NCBI GenBank assembly: GCA_965195225.1
Contig: CBDAFL010000065.1
Span: 1-64,000, forward strand
Direction: 5' to 3'
Source of the DNA: JAHIKV01 sp965195225
GTDB taxonomy: Bacteria > Planctomycetota > Planctomycetia > Pirellulales > Thermoguttaceae
DNA: 64,000 nucleotides
In this document: piece by piece, positions 44,675 to 52,861 of the stretch
Layout: each line of letters begins with the position of its first letter
Position numbering within the stretch: the stretch's first letter is position 1
The notes under the pieces: model-generated
Databases searched by the model: none
Told to the model about the DNA's origin: nothing
What the model saw: the letters and a program-made list of their open reading frames with translations, nothing else
Program-made: the position numbers and the translations under genes

Positions 44675-44830
44675 AAAGAAGAGAGAAGAGAGAAAAGAGA
44701 AGAGAGAGGAGGGATTTCCCTGGTTCCCACGCTCTGCGTGGGAACCAGGATCCGACAAGAGGCAAGGCTGCTGGATGTTCATCTCTTCTCTCCTCTCTCT
44801 TCCCTCTTCTCCCCTCTCCCCTCTTTTTTT
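44675..44830. repeat. AG/CT-tract inverted repeat enclosing a GTTCCCACGC hairpin
   Basis: The purine tract 44675-44714 and pyrimidine tract 44781-44830 can pair around an inner perfect 13-bp-arm hairpin at 44719-44749. The CT tract doubles as the last about 17 codons of the ubiE gene, giving its basic/acidic tail. Confidence 0.75.
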
Positions 44831-45531
44831 CCCACATACAACGTCGCCACTCCCCAGGTGAACCGATGAAACTCCACGCAGGTCAGTCCCGCCGCCCGCA
44901 TCCGCTCGGCCAGGGCCTCGTCCTGGGGAAATTGCTCGACGCTGCTCGGTAGATAATTGTAAGCCGCCTGTGAGTTTCGGGCTAGTGCCTGACCGATCCT
45001 CGGCAGGACGTGGTGGAAATACCAGCCGTAGAGCGTTCCCAGCGGTCGGGCGTTGGGGATGGAGAACTCCAACACGGCCACCTGCCCACCCGGCCGGCAA
45101 ACCCGCGTCATCTCGCGCAGGCCGGCGTCGGTGTCGGCCAGATTCCGCAGCCCAAAGGCCACCGAGACGATCTGGAATGTGTCGTTGGGAAAGGGAAGTT
45201 GCAGGGTGTCGGCCTCCAGCAGCGAGACTTGTGCATCGGCCCCGGCGCGGCGGCATTTTTCGCGTCCGATCTCCAGCATCGGCAGGCAGAAGTCGGTCCC
45301 CACGACGTGGACCATTCCGCCGCCGGCCTGCCAGTAGGCCAGCGCCAGGTCGGCCGTTCCGGCGCAAACGTCCAGAATCGGCGCGTCGCCGTTCGGCGGC
45401 ACGAGTTTTACGGTCCGCCGTCGCCATCGCCGATCGATTCCCAACGACAGCAGCCGATTGAGAAAATCATACCGCCCGGCGATCTCACCGAACATTTCTT
45501 GGATGTGGGCAGTGGATTTGTCTAGGGTCAT
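44779..45531 (-). CDS. ubiE: UbiE/MenG-family quinone C-methyltransferase
   Basis: This 250-residue protein has the UbiE signature FGEIAGRYDFLNRLLSLGIDRRWRR, motif I ILDVCAGTADLAL, VSVAFGLRNL and EFSIPNARPLGTLYGWYF. It methylates demethylmenaquinone in the last step. The last about 17 residues (rich in EKREER) are encoded by a repetitive purine/pyrimidine tract and are unlike the family. The ATG at 45531 is taken; no strong ribosome site is seen. Confidence 0.92.
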   Translation of the reverse strand: MTLDKSTAHIQEMFGEIAGRYDFLNRLLSLGIDRRWRRRTVKLVPPNGDAPILDVCAGTADLALAYWQAGGGMVHVVGTDFCLPMLEIGREKCRRAGADAQVSLLEADTLQLPFPNDTFQIVSVAFGLRNLADTDAGLREMTRVCRPGGQVAVLEFSIPNARPLGTLYGWYFHHVLPRIGQALARNSQAAYNYLPSSVEQFPQDEALAERMRAAGLTCVEFHRFTWGVATLYVGKKEGRGEKREERGEKR

Positions 45532-45600
45532 TCGGTATATTCGGCGCGACTGCCGCTTGCGGTTTCGCATTGGGCGCGACCATCGGTCGCAGCTTTATGA

Positions 45601-47055
45601 CTATAAAAATTTCCGCGTGGCGTCCAGCGCCATCCGCTCGCTCAACTCGCCGATTGGGGACGTGGGATCGAACGGATCGGCGGGGCCTTGCTCGGTTACT
45701 ACGTCTTGGCCGGGGCGAAAGTTCGCCACGATTGCCGCCAACACCTGATCGCGATCGCGCACGTCAACCTCCGCGTCCACCACCACAAGCGTCTTGGCGA
45801 ACATCATCGACCGCAGGCCCCAAGCGGCGTGGGCAGCGCGACGGCCCTGGCCCGGATACGTCTTGCGAATCGAAACGGCCGCCCAATGTCGAGCCGCGGC
45901 GAACTCCGGCAAATCGAAATCGACCAACTCCGGCATCGACAAACGAATAAGCGGCAGAAACACCCGCTGCATCGACCGGGCGACCGTGCAAAACTCGTGC
46001 GGAGGACGACCGGGGACAAAAGTCGCAAAAATCGGATTGGCCCTGTGCGTAACGGCCGTTACCTGCATCGCCTGGGCCAGACGCGGCCGAGTGCAATGAC
46101 CCAGCGGCGCGCACATCGGACCGGCCGTCACCGGCGGCTCTGCCGGATCGACGAAGCCCTCGATGACGATCTCCGCCTCGGCAGGCACTTCCAGATCGAC
46201 GCCTCGGCAGGCGACCACGTCGATCGCCTTTTCGCGCAGCAGTCCGGCCAACGCGCAAACGTCTGCGTCCTCTGTCAGCGGCGCGGCAGCGGCCAACTGA
46301 AACGCCGGATCGCCGCCGATGACCACCGCCACCGGCATCTTTCGCCCCCGGGCGCGATACTCGTCCAACAGCCGGGCGTGTTCGTCGTAAGCGGCCCAAC
46401 ATACGGCCAGGCGCGAGCGGTCGATCCGTTGCAAGTCGAACCGACCGCAGACCGGCCGATGCGAATCCGGCTCGGCGGAAAAGACCACCGCCGAGGAAAT
46501 AACCGGCGCCGTCAAGTTTGTATTCTCGGCCACACTAGCCCGAAGCGCAAGCGAGGGATCCGGCGGATGTGTTTGCGAGCGATTCGGTTCTAAACCCTCG
46601 CTTGCGCTTCGGGCTAGTGTGTTGATTTGCAGCAACGGCAGTTCGCCCAGGTCGATGTCGCTGCCCAAGCGGACGATCTGCTGACAGGCCGCGGCTCGGA
46701 CCTTTCGCGGCAAGACGCCGCCGAGCGCGGTCGGCTTGGCGCCCGTCTTGATGCGCTCGAACCAACCCTCCGGGGCCGAGACATCCAGCAGCCGGGCAAG
46801 CCGCTCGGAAATCTCCGCGAGCGAGGCGACCCCCAACGCCCGGCATATTCGCCCCTCGGTGGCCAGTAGGTTGGTCGCCACGGGCAGGCCGTGTCCCTTG
46901 ACCGCGCCGAACAGCAAGGCCACCCCCCCCGACTCGGCCGATCGGGCGGTGATCTCGGCCACTTCCAACGCCGGATCGACCTCCTCCTCCACCCGGCTCA
47001 ACTCGCCGGCATGGCCTAAATCCTCCAGGAAATCAGATAAGCAGCGGTATGGCAT
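45601..47055 (-). CDS. ubiD: UbiD-family decarboxylase with an in-frame palindromic-repeat insertion
   Basis: This 484-residue protein is homologous to prFMN-dependent UbiD decarboxylases, including the MqnL-type used in menaquinone synthesis. ELPLLQ, a conserved Glu-rich IEGFVDPAE segment and AHAAWGLRSMMFAKTLVVVDA are visible. Between ELPLLQ and the following strand lies a stretch of about 36 residues (NTLARSASEGLEPN...LALRASVAEN) encoded by an 89-bp inverted repeat (46532-46620). The reading frame stays open across it. The start MPYRCLSDFL at 47055 is family-like; the much longer upstream frame is not. Confidence 0.9.
   Translation of the reverse strand: MPYRCLSDFLEDLGHAGELSRVEEEVDPALEVAEITARSAESGGVALLFGAVKGHGLPVATNLLATEGRICRALGVASLAEISERLARLLDVSAPEGWFERIKTGAKPTALGGVLPRKVRAAACQQIVRLGSDIDLGELPLLQINTLARSASEGLEPNRSQTHPPDPSLALRASVAENTNLTAPVISSAVVFSAEPDSHRPVCGRFDLQRIDRSRLAVCWAAYDEHARLLDEYRARGRKMPVAVVIGGDPAFQLAAAAPLTEDADVCALAGLLREKAIDVVACRGVDLEVPAEAEIVIEGFVDPAEPPVTAGPMCAPLGHCTRPRLAQAMQVTAVTHRANPIFATFVPGRPPHEFCTVARSMQRVFLPLIRLSMPELVDFDLPEFAAARHWAAVSIRKTYPGQGRRAAHAAWGLRSMMFAKTLVVVDAEVDVRDRDQVLAAIVANFRPGQDVVTEQGPADPFDPTSPIGELSERMALDATRKFL
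46532..46620. repeat. 89-bp palindromic element inside ubiD
   Basis: The arms 46532-46557 (ACACTAGCCCGAAGCGCAAGCGAGGG) and 46595-46620 are perfect 26-bp complements with a 37-nt loop. The minus-strand translation includes ARSASEG. The element is in frame with ubiD. Confidence 0.9.
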
Positions 47056-47206
47056 GAGGACATTGTAAGGGCACACGGCGGCTGGCGGAACCCGAGGGTC
47101 GGCCACTTTAGTGGCCAATGCGGATGCGAAGAATGGGATTGCCGATTTACGGCGGATATCGGATAATGCCCTCAAGGAATAACCAGACCCTTCGCAGGAG
47201 GCAGAG

Positions 47207-47905
47207 ATGGGCTTGGAATTCGTTGAAATGATTCTGGCCGTCGAGGATACCTTCGGCTTCTCCATACCGGATGAAGACGCCGCCGGACTCGACACCGTGG
47301 GCAAGCTCTACGAATATATCCTTGCCCATCGGTTCCGTGGATACCAGGAAGACTGTTTGAGCAGCATTACGTTCTACAAGCTCAGACGCGCCATAATGTC
47401 GGCCCTGCGAATCCCCAGGAAGAAGATACGGATATCGACGAAGCTATCGGAGATCATTCCCGCGCATCGGCGCCGGACATGGAAAACACTCCAGCGGGAG
47501 ACCGGGCTACGGCTGCCGCAACTGCGACGACCCGCTTGGGCGGCCACGATCGCCACCTTGGCAACTTTTGGGCTGGGTATCGCGGTGCCCGTGCTACTTT
47601 CGCTGGGGCCGTTCAACGGAGCGATCATGGTGGCGATTTTCACGATGATCGCGGTCGGTTACTTGTTCTCGTGGCTCACCAGACCACTGGCATTCAAGTT
47701 TCTGCCAGAGTGCGCGACGATGGGCCAGCTCACGTCGCTAACCCTTGCTCGCAATTTTCAGGCTATCGCCGAGGAATCGAATTGCTCCGCGAGTGACGCG
47801 GAAGTGTGGGAAACGCTGCAAGTGGTAATCGCGGAGGAGTTGGGGAGCAGTCCCTGGCAACTTACCAAGGAAACGGGTTTTCTTCAGTATAGCAATGCCG
47901 GTTGA
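47207..47905 (+). CDS. Degenerate acyl-carrier-like domain fused to a membrane region
   Basis: This 232-residue protein has an N-terminal domain that reads like an acyl carrier protein (MGLEFVEMILAVEDTFGFSIPDEDAAGLDTVGKLYEYI), but the DSL serine for phosphopantetheine is replaced (MGLEF). A basic linker, two transmembrane helices (about 115-137 and 142-160) and a soluble C-terminal tail follow. AGGAGG precedes the ATG. The architecture suggests a docking domain anchored at the membrane. I do not recognise a named function. Confidence 0.78.
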   Translation: MGLEFVEMILAVEDTFGFSIPDEDAAGLDTVGKLYEYILAHRFRGYQEDCLSSITFYKLRRAIMSALRIPRKKIRISTKLSEIIPAHRRRTWKTLQRETGLRLPQLRRPAWAATIATLATFGLGIAVPVLLSLGPFNGAIMVAIFTMIAVGYLFSWLTRPLAFKFLPECATMGQLTSLTLARNFQAIAEESNCSASDAEVWETLQVVIAEELGSSPWQLTKETGFLQYSNAG

Positions 47906-48014
47906 CTTCGTCTTTCGTCTCCCGTAACCGTTCACAGGGGACTGTCCTCTTGGCACCGCGCTTCCCTGGCCCGAGCCAACGCATCGCCTGGTGATGCAAT
48001 AAGGGATTGGGCCG

Positions 48015-48461
48015 TTACAGGTGTTCTAAATCGTCAATGTCCTTTGGTCGGCCCACGGCTCGCTTGTTGGCTTTGAGATCATCTAACCCGATAAGATTGA
48101 CCTCCACATCGTCCAATCGCGCGAGGGTGCGGCGGGGAAAACATTGGGCGAAGTCAATGCCATCGACACGGGTGACAAGATCAATTCGTACGGGCGGAAT
48201 CCCCATGCGAATCACCTTGTCTACGGTGAGAAACGACTGCGTTGAAACGGTGTCGGCACGGAACCCGAATCGTCGAAGCACTCGCGCAAGCGCCGCGGCG
48301 TTGGCCGTGTTGACGGCAATCCACACGTCCATGTCGCCGGTGGCCCGAGGATAACCGTAGTAGCCGACGGCGTAACCGCCAACCAGCAGGTACTCAACCT
48401 TCTCCGAGTTCAACAACTGTAAGAACTCTTTGAAGTCGGATGGTAGCCGGATCGTAGCCAT
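48015..48461 (-). CDS. Nucleotidyltransferase-fold protein (MNT/AbiEii-like)
   Basis: This 148-residue protein has the nucleotidyltransferase motifs LVGGYAVGYYGYPRATGDMDVWI, with the DxD pair intact, and VRIDLVTRVDG supplying the third acidic site. Together with the small protein encoded 5' to it on the same strand, it resembles a two-gene MNT-type toxin-antitoxin or resistance-like unit. The ATG at 48461 is chosen because the frame before it is the overlapping small gene. Confidence 0.8.
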   Translation of the reverse strand: MATIRLPSDFKEFLQLLNSEKVEYLLVGGYAVGYYGYPRATGDMDVWIAVNTANAAALARVLRRFGFRADTVSTQSFLTVDKVIRMGIPPVRIDLVTRVDGIDFAQCFPRRTLARLDDVEVNLIGLDDLKANKRAVGRPKDIDDLEHL

Positions 48462-48585
48462 AGTGGATTTGTCGCAGCAATTCGAGGGCCGCCAAACGTT
48501 CTTCGGGCGTCTTGGATAGCCAGAACTTACGATCATCCGCCGCCGCTTCGCCAAACGAAAGCACCGAAAGAGCCGACTTGTCCAT
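48394..48585 (-). CDS. Small partner protein overlapping the nucleotidyltransferase gene
   Basis: This 63-residue protein (MDKSALSVLSFGEAAADDRKFWLSKTPEERLAALELLRQIHYG) has the WLSKTPEERLAALELLR helix typical of short proteins encoded just before nucleotidyltransferase-fold genes. It overlaps the following gene by 68 bp in another frame, so translation is probably coupled. Function is not established. Start codons at 48618 and 48585 are both possible. Confidence 0.65.
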   Translation of the reverse strand: MDKSALSVLSFGEAAADDRKFWLSKTPEERLAALELLRQIHYGYDPATIRLQRVLTVVELGEG

Positions 48586-49028
48586 TCGAGAAGATTGCAC
48601 CAAGTCTTGATCTTGCATGACGATGTGCATAATACCGAAGGTCGCGCAGGGCGTCAAGGGAGTATCGACCAGGCGCGCCGCTTCGTGGCCGAGGTGAAAT
48701 CGCTTCTGCGGGCGAGTTGAACGGCATGCCTGAAGCTGGGCCAAAGGTCCCATGTTCACCCAGCCCAGGGCAAGCCCTGGGGGTGGGAGAGCGAGAACGG
48801 CTCGTCGGCCCAAGGAAACATAATGCTTTCAGCCATTTTTTTCGGCATGCACCGCATACGGAGAAAAACGGATGGTAAAGAGTAATCACCGTAAGCAACA
48901 TTACACATTGCAAAATGCGGAATGCACCCGACCTGCAACCCTAAAGCATCTCCCCCTGTCCCTCTCCCCCCGTCCCCTGTACACTAGCGGGTTTCCGAGA
49001 TTTTACTTGAACTGGTGGTACGACTATT
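48586..49028. other. Gap with no supported gene
   Basis: About 440 bp with no convincing coding sequence. It contains a perfect hairpin CCCAGGGCAAGCCCTGGG at 48764-48781 and an AT-rich stretch around 48830-48910 that may hold promoters for the divergent genes. The few open frames here do not match any family that I recognise. Confidence 0.5.
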
Positions 49029-50639
49029 ATGGAAATGGAACAACTGGTGGCGTTGTGCAAACGGCGGGGATTTCTGTTCCAGTCGAGCGAAATATACGGC
49101 GGGTTGCAGGGCTTTTGGGACTATGGACCCCTGGGTGTCGAGCTGAAGCGGAACGTCCGCGAGGCGTGGTGGCGCGACATGGTCACCGCCCACAACGAAC
49201 TGGAGCCGCCGACCGGCGCCCCTTCGGCATACGAAATGGTCGGGCTGGATTGCTCGATCATCATGCACCCGCAGGTCTGGAAATGCTCGGGCCACTACGA
49301 CCTGTTCCACGACTTCATGGTCGATTGCCGCGAGTCGAACAAGCGATACCGATACGATCAGGTGTGCGGCCGCTGGGTCGAGTGCAAGGGACAATGCATC
49401 TTCGTCGCCAGCGATCTGGGCGGTGACGAGGGCATCGAATTGACGCGGCACAAGGCGATGAAGTTCTTCAACCTTCGCGGCAAGGACGCCGACGCCTTGG
49501 CCTGGGACGGAACGCTGATTCCATTGACCGCCTTGGAAGATTTTTTGCAAGTGCTAGGCCCCGACGCAAAAACTCTCGGCACGTTGACCGAGCCGCGCGA
49601 GTTCAACTTGATGCTGGAGACCTATCCAGGCCCGGTCCGCGACGAGAGCAGCAAGGCGTTCCTTCGCCCCGAAACCGCCCAGGGTATCTTCGTTAATTTC
49701 AAGAACGTCTGCGACAGCACACGAGTGCGAATCCCCTTCGGCATCGCGCAGATCGGCAAGAGTTTTCGCAACGAGATCACACCCCGAAACTTCACCTTCC
49801 GCTCGCGCGAGTTCGAGCAGATGGAGATCGAGTTCTTCTGCCACCCCGATACGTCGCCCGAGTGGTATCGCTACTGGCGCGACCGGCGATACCAATGGTA
49901 TCTCGATCTCGGATTGGCGGGCGACCGGCTTCGGCTCCGCGACCACGACAAGGACGAGTTGAGCCACTATTCTTGCGGCACGGCCGACATCGAATACGCG
50001 TTTCCGTTCCTTCCCTCCGGCGAGTTTGGCGAGTTGGAGGGAGTGGCCCATCGCGGCGACTTCGATCTGCGCAGCCACGCCGAGGGAAAGCTCGCCCGCC
50101 AGGGGGACAAACTCGTGGTCGAAACCGACGCCGAGGGGAAACCCAGCCATCGCGGCAGCGGCAAGGATCTCAGCTACTTCGACGATCAGACCAAGGAGCG
50201 GTTCATTCCGCACGCTATCGAGCCGTCGGCCGGGGCCGATCGGGCGACGCTGGCCTTCCTCTGCGAGGCATACCGGGAAGACGAAGCCCCGGACGAGCAT
50301 GGCAAGCCGACCAAGCGGATGTACCTGAAGCTGCACCCCCGGCTGGCGCCGATCAAGGCGGCGGTCTTTCCGCTGGTCAAAAAGGACGGTATGCCCGAGG
50401 TCGCCCGCGAAATCTACAAAACCTTGAAACCGCATTTTCCGGTCTTCTACGACGAGAAGAGCGCGGTTGGACGCCGCTATCGGCGCCAGGACGAGGTGGG
50501 CACCCCCTTCTGCATCACGGTCGATAGCCAAACTCTCCAGGACGGCACCGTTACCATCCGCGACCGCGACACCCTGCGCCAATGGCGGGTCCACAAGGAC
50601 GAGTGCCTGGGCGAGTTGAAAACGCGATTGATGGAGTAG
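49029..50639 (+). CDS. glyQS: Glycyl-tRNA synthetase, homodimeric class II type
   Basis: This 536-residue single-chain GlyRS charges tRNA-Gly. The class II motifs are present: FLRPETAQGIFVNF, GKSFRNEITPRNFTFRSREFEQMEIEFF (motif 2), and the GTPFCITVDSQTLQDGTVTIRDRDT anticodon-binding domain near the C-terminus. A Zn-finger-like CGRWVECKGQC insertion is at about 115-128. This type differs from the alpha2-beta2 GlyQ/GlyS enzyme of many bacteria. Confidence 0.96.
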   Translation: MEMEQLVALCKRRGFLFQSSEIYGGLQGFWDYGPLGVELKRNVREAWWRDMVTAHNELEPPTGAPSAYEMVGLDCSIIMHPQVWKCSGHYDLFHDFMVDCRESNKRYRYDQVCGRWVECKGQCIFVASDLGGDEGIELTRHKAMKFFNLRGKDADALAWDGTLIPLTALEDFLQVLGPDAKTLGTLTEPREFNLMLETYPGPVRDESSKAFLRPETAQGIFVNFKNVCDSTRVRIPFGIAQIGKSFRNEITPRNFTFRSREFEQMEIEFFCHPDTSPEWYRYWRDRRYQWYLDLGLAGDRLRLRDHDKDELSHYSCGTADIEYAFPFLPSGEFGELEGVAHRGDFDLRSHAEGKLARQGDKLVVETDAEGKPSHRGSGKDLSYFDDQTKERFIPHAIEPSAGADRATLAFLCEAYREDEAPDEHGKPTKRMYLKLHPRLAPIKAAVFPLVKKDGMPEVAREIYKTLKPHFPVFYDEKSAVGRRYRRQDEVGTPFCITVDSQTLQDGTVTIRDRDTLRQWRVHKDECLGELKTRLME

Positions 50640-50655
50640 AGGGATTAGGGATTGC

Positions 50656-50689
50656 CGGATTTCCGCAAGCCGTTAACGGAATTCCGCAA
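50656..50689. promoter_or_regulatory. Two phased 13-bp repeats upstream of the sigma-54 promoter
   Basis: CGGATTTCCGCAA (50656-50668) and CGGAATTCCGCAA (50677-50689) differ at one base and are offset by 21 bp, two helical turns. They lie about 125-155 bp upstream of the predicted transcription start at about 50812, the right range for sigma-54 activator sites. The second contains the perfect dyad CGGAATTCCG. Function is inferred. Confidence 0.55.
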
Positions 50690-50784
50690 CTCGTCGTAAT
50701 CTCGACTGCAACGCGCCGCCGTCGGTGAGCCGCAACTCTTTGCAGTACACAATCTTCGGCCGAAAATCCGCGCAAAAAAAACGA

Positions 50785-50801
50785 TTGGCACGTTCGTTGC
50801 T
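50785..50801 (+). promoter_or_regulatory. Consensus sigma-54 promoter of the Hdr/Etf/hydrogenase operon
   Basis: TTGGCACGTTCGTTGCT matches TTGGCACG-N4-TTGCW at every defined position, with GG (50787-50788) and GC (50799-50800) exactly 10 nt apart. The predicted start at about 50812 leaves a 65-nt leader containing a hairpin (AGGACAGGTT/AACCTGTCCT, about 50818-50840) before the GGGAG ribosome site of the gene at 50877. Confidence 0.85.
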
Positions 50802-50876
50802 CTCCCCAGGGGCATGTAGGACAGGTTGACAACCTGTCCTGCGGAGTGAGCGGACCACTTTTCCCGGGAGCAAATC

Positions 50877-52091
50877 ATGGCTGCCACGAACGGCCACAAC
50901 GGCGCTGGGTTGCTGGAGAAACTGGGTAAACTTGACAACGGAAAACCGCCCTTCGGTTGCATGCAGTGCGGACTCTGTGCGGCCAGTTGTCCTCTGGGGT
51001 CGGCAATGGAGTATCCGCCGCGGAAGCTGATCCTTCAAGCGATGGCGGGCAATCTGGACAAACTGCTGACCAGCCCTGCGCTGTGGATGTGCGTATCCTG
51101 CTACGCCTGCTCGAAACGCTGCCCGAGGGGGATCGAACTGGCCGAAGAACTCTGGCCGGCGCTGCGCGACGCGGCCATGCAAGAGGGACATCAGCCGCCA
51201 GCCGAATTGCAGGAAACATTCCAGAACGTCTTCAAATACGGCAACGTGCTGGGCAAGTCGCCCCGCCAACGCCTCCAGTGGGCCAAAGACCTCGACGTGC
51301 GGGTGTTGGACCTCTCGCGCGAGCCGCGGCCGGTCGATGTCCTCTGGCTCGTGGGTTGCTACCCTTCGTACTATCCGCGAAATCAGGTCGTCGCCCGCGC
51401 CTTCGCCCGGATTATGACCGAGTTGGGCGTCTCCTGGGGCATCTTGGGTACGAAAGAGAAGGCCGTCGGCGAGTGCGACCGGATGTTCGGCGAGGAGGGG
51501 TTGTTCGAGACCCTGGTCGAGCAGAACCGTAAAATGTTCGACGAGCAGGACTTCGGCAAGATCGTCGTGCTCGATCCGCACGCCTTTCGGGCCTTGCAGA
51601 GTTTCTATCCGCGTTTCGACGCCTGGTATCCGGTCCAGCACTACACCATGTTCCTGGAGGAGTACATCGAGCAACTCAAGCCGTTGATGGTCAAACCGGT
51701 CGAGGCCGTGGTGACGTATCACGACAACTGTTGCGTGGGCCGGCGGTGCGAGTGCTACGATCCGCCGCGGCAACTGCTCGAACTGATCCCGGGCGTTAAG
51801 CTGGTCGAGATGTCCCGCAACCGCGACGACTCGCTCTGTTGCGGCGGGGGTGGGGGTGGAATGTGGCTCGACACTCATATCGTTGCCAACGGTGGACACC
51901 GGCTCTCCGACGAACGGGTCGAGCAAGCCGCGGCCACCGGCGCCGACACACTGGCCGTCTCCTGTCCTTATGAATTGTCGCGGTTCGAGGATGCCGCCAA
52001 GGTGACCGGCCTGGAGGGCAAACTTAAAGTCCGCGACATCATCGAACTATTGGCCGAATCGATGGATTTGGGCGAAAGGAGCGTTTCATGA
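50877..52091 (+). CDS. HdrCB/HdrD-like Fe-S oxidoreductase
   Basis: This 404-residue protein fuses an HdrC-type ferredoxin part (CMQCGLCAASCP at about 28-39 and CVSCYACSKRCP at about 71-82) to HdrB/HdrD-type CCG domains. The first CCG domain is degenerate (VGCYPSYY...GECDRM). The second is nearly complete (HDNCCVGRRCECY...SLCCGGGGG), but the final CxxC reads CPYE, so its last cysteine is missing. It is the first gene of the sigma-54 operon and overlaps etfB by ATGA. It probably carries electrons between HdrA and Etf or quinone rather than reducing a heterodisulfide. Confidence 0.9.
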   Translation: MAATNGHNGAGLLEKLGKLDNGKPPFGCMQCGLCAASCPLGSAMEYPPRKLILQAMAGNLDKLLTSPALWMCVSCYACSKRCPRGIELAEELWPALRDAAMQEGHQPPAELQETFQNVFKYGNVLGKSPRQRLQWAKDLDVRVLDLSREPRPVDVLWLVGCYPSYYPRNQVVARAFARIMTELGVSWGILGTKEKAVGECDRMFGEEGLFETLVEQNRKMFDEQDFGKIVVLDPHAFRALQSFYPRFDAWYPVQHYTMFLEEYIEQLKPLMVKPVEAVVTYHDNCCVGRRCECYDPPRQLLELIPGVKLVEMSRNRDDSLCCGGGGGGMWLDTHIVANGGHRLSDERVEQAAATGADTLAVSCPYELSRFEDAAKVTGLEGKLKVRDIIELLAESMDLGERSVS

Positions 52092-52861
52092 ACATCGTTG
52101 TAGTGGTCCGTCAGGTGCCCGACCTGATCGAGCCGCTGGAGATCGTCCCCTCCGGCGACGCGCTCGATCTGGACACCGCCTCTTTTATTCTCAACGAGTC
52201 GGACGACCACGCCCTGGAGCAGGCGTTGTTGTTGAAGGAGGCGGGCGGAGGGAGCGTGACCGTGGTGGCGCTCGATTTCGGAGACGTGGACAATACACTC
52301 TACACCGCCGCGGCGAAAGGCGCCGACCGGATCGTGAAAATCGCCTGCGACGGCGACACACCGCCCGCCGCGCGAGATTCGGCCGCCGTCTATGCCGAGG
52401 CAATCAAGCCGCTGGAGGCCGAGTTGGTGCTGGTCGGCGTCCAGGCCCACGACGAACTCGACGGCGGGCTGTCGCCATTCCTCGCCGCGGCGCTGGAGCT
52501 GCCCTACGTGGGCGTTATTCGCGGCGTGAAAGCCGGCGACGCGCCCGGCACGGTTGCCGCTTGCAAGGAGTTCCCGGGCGCGGTCATGGCGCGGATGAGC
52601 GTCAAGCTGCCGGCCGTGCTGGGTATCCTCGGCGCGGACCAGCCGCCCAGATATGTCCCGGTCAGCCGCATCCGCGGCGCCATGAAGACCGCGCAATTCG
52701 ATGAGTCGGCGGCGACGTTGGCGGGCGGTGAACTGCTGCTTTCGGTCTCTCGCCTGTATCCGCCGGCCCCCGCGACTCGCGCCGAGATGCTCTCCGGCTC
52801 CGAGGAGGAGATCGCCGGCAAGATCGCCGAAATTCTTGCCGAGAAAGGATTGGTGAAATGA
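52088..52861 (+). CDS. etfB: Electron transfer flavoprotein beta subunit
   Basis: This 257-residue EtfB has NIVVVVRQVPD at the start, the adenine-nucleotide fold LNESDDHALEQALLLKE, and LPYVGVIRGV. It pairs with the EtfA encoded by the next gene, which it overlaps by 4 nt. EtfAB moves electrons from acyl-CoA dehydrogenase-type or other flavoproteins, and in bifurcating forms joins an NADH/ferredoxin reaction. Its place between Hdr genes suggests that it belongs to the same electron-transfer complex. Confidence 0.93.
   Translation: MNIVVVVRQVPDLIEPLEIVPSGDALDLDTASFILNESDDHALEQALLLKEAGGGSVTVVALDFGDVDNTLYTAAAKGADRIVKIACDGDTPPAARDSAAVYAEAIKPLEAELVLVGVQAHDELDGGLSPFLAAALELPYVGVIRGVKAGDAPGTVAACKEFPGAVMARMSVKLPAVLGILGADQPPRYVPVSRIRGAMKTAQFDESAATLAGGELLLSVSRLYPPAPATRAEMLSGSEEEIAGKIAEILAEKGLVK

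Noticed and set aside
48872..49426. Plus-strand frame running into the glycyl-tRNA synthetase gene
   Set aside because: Different frame from the clear synthetase; sequence is low-information.
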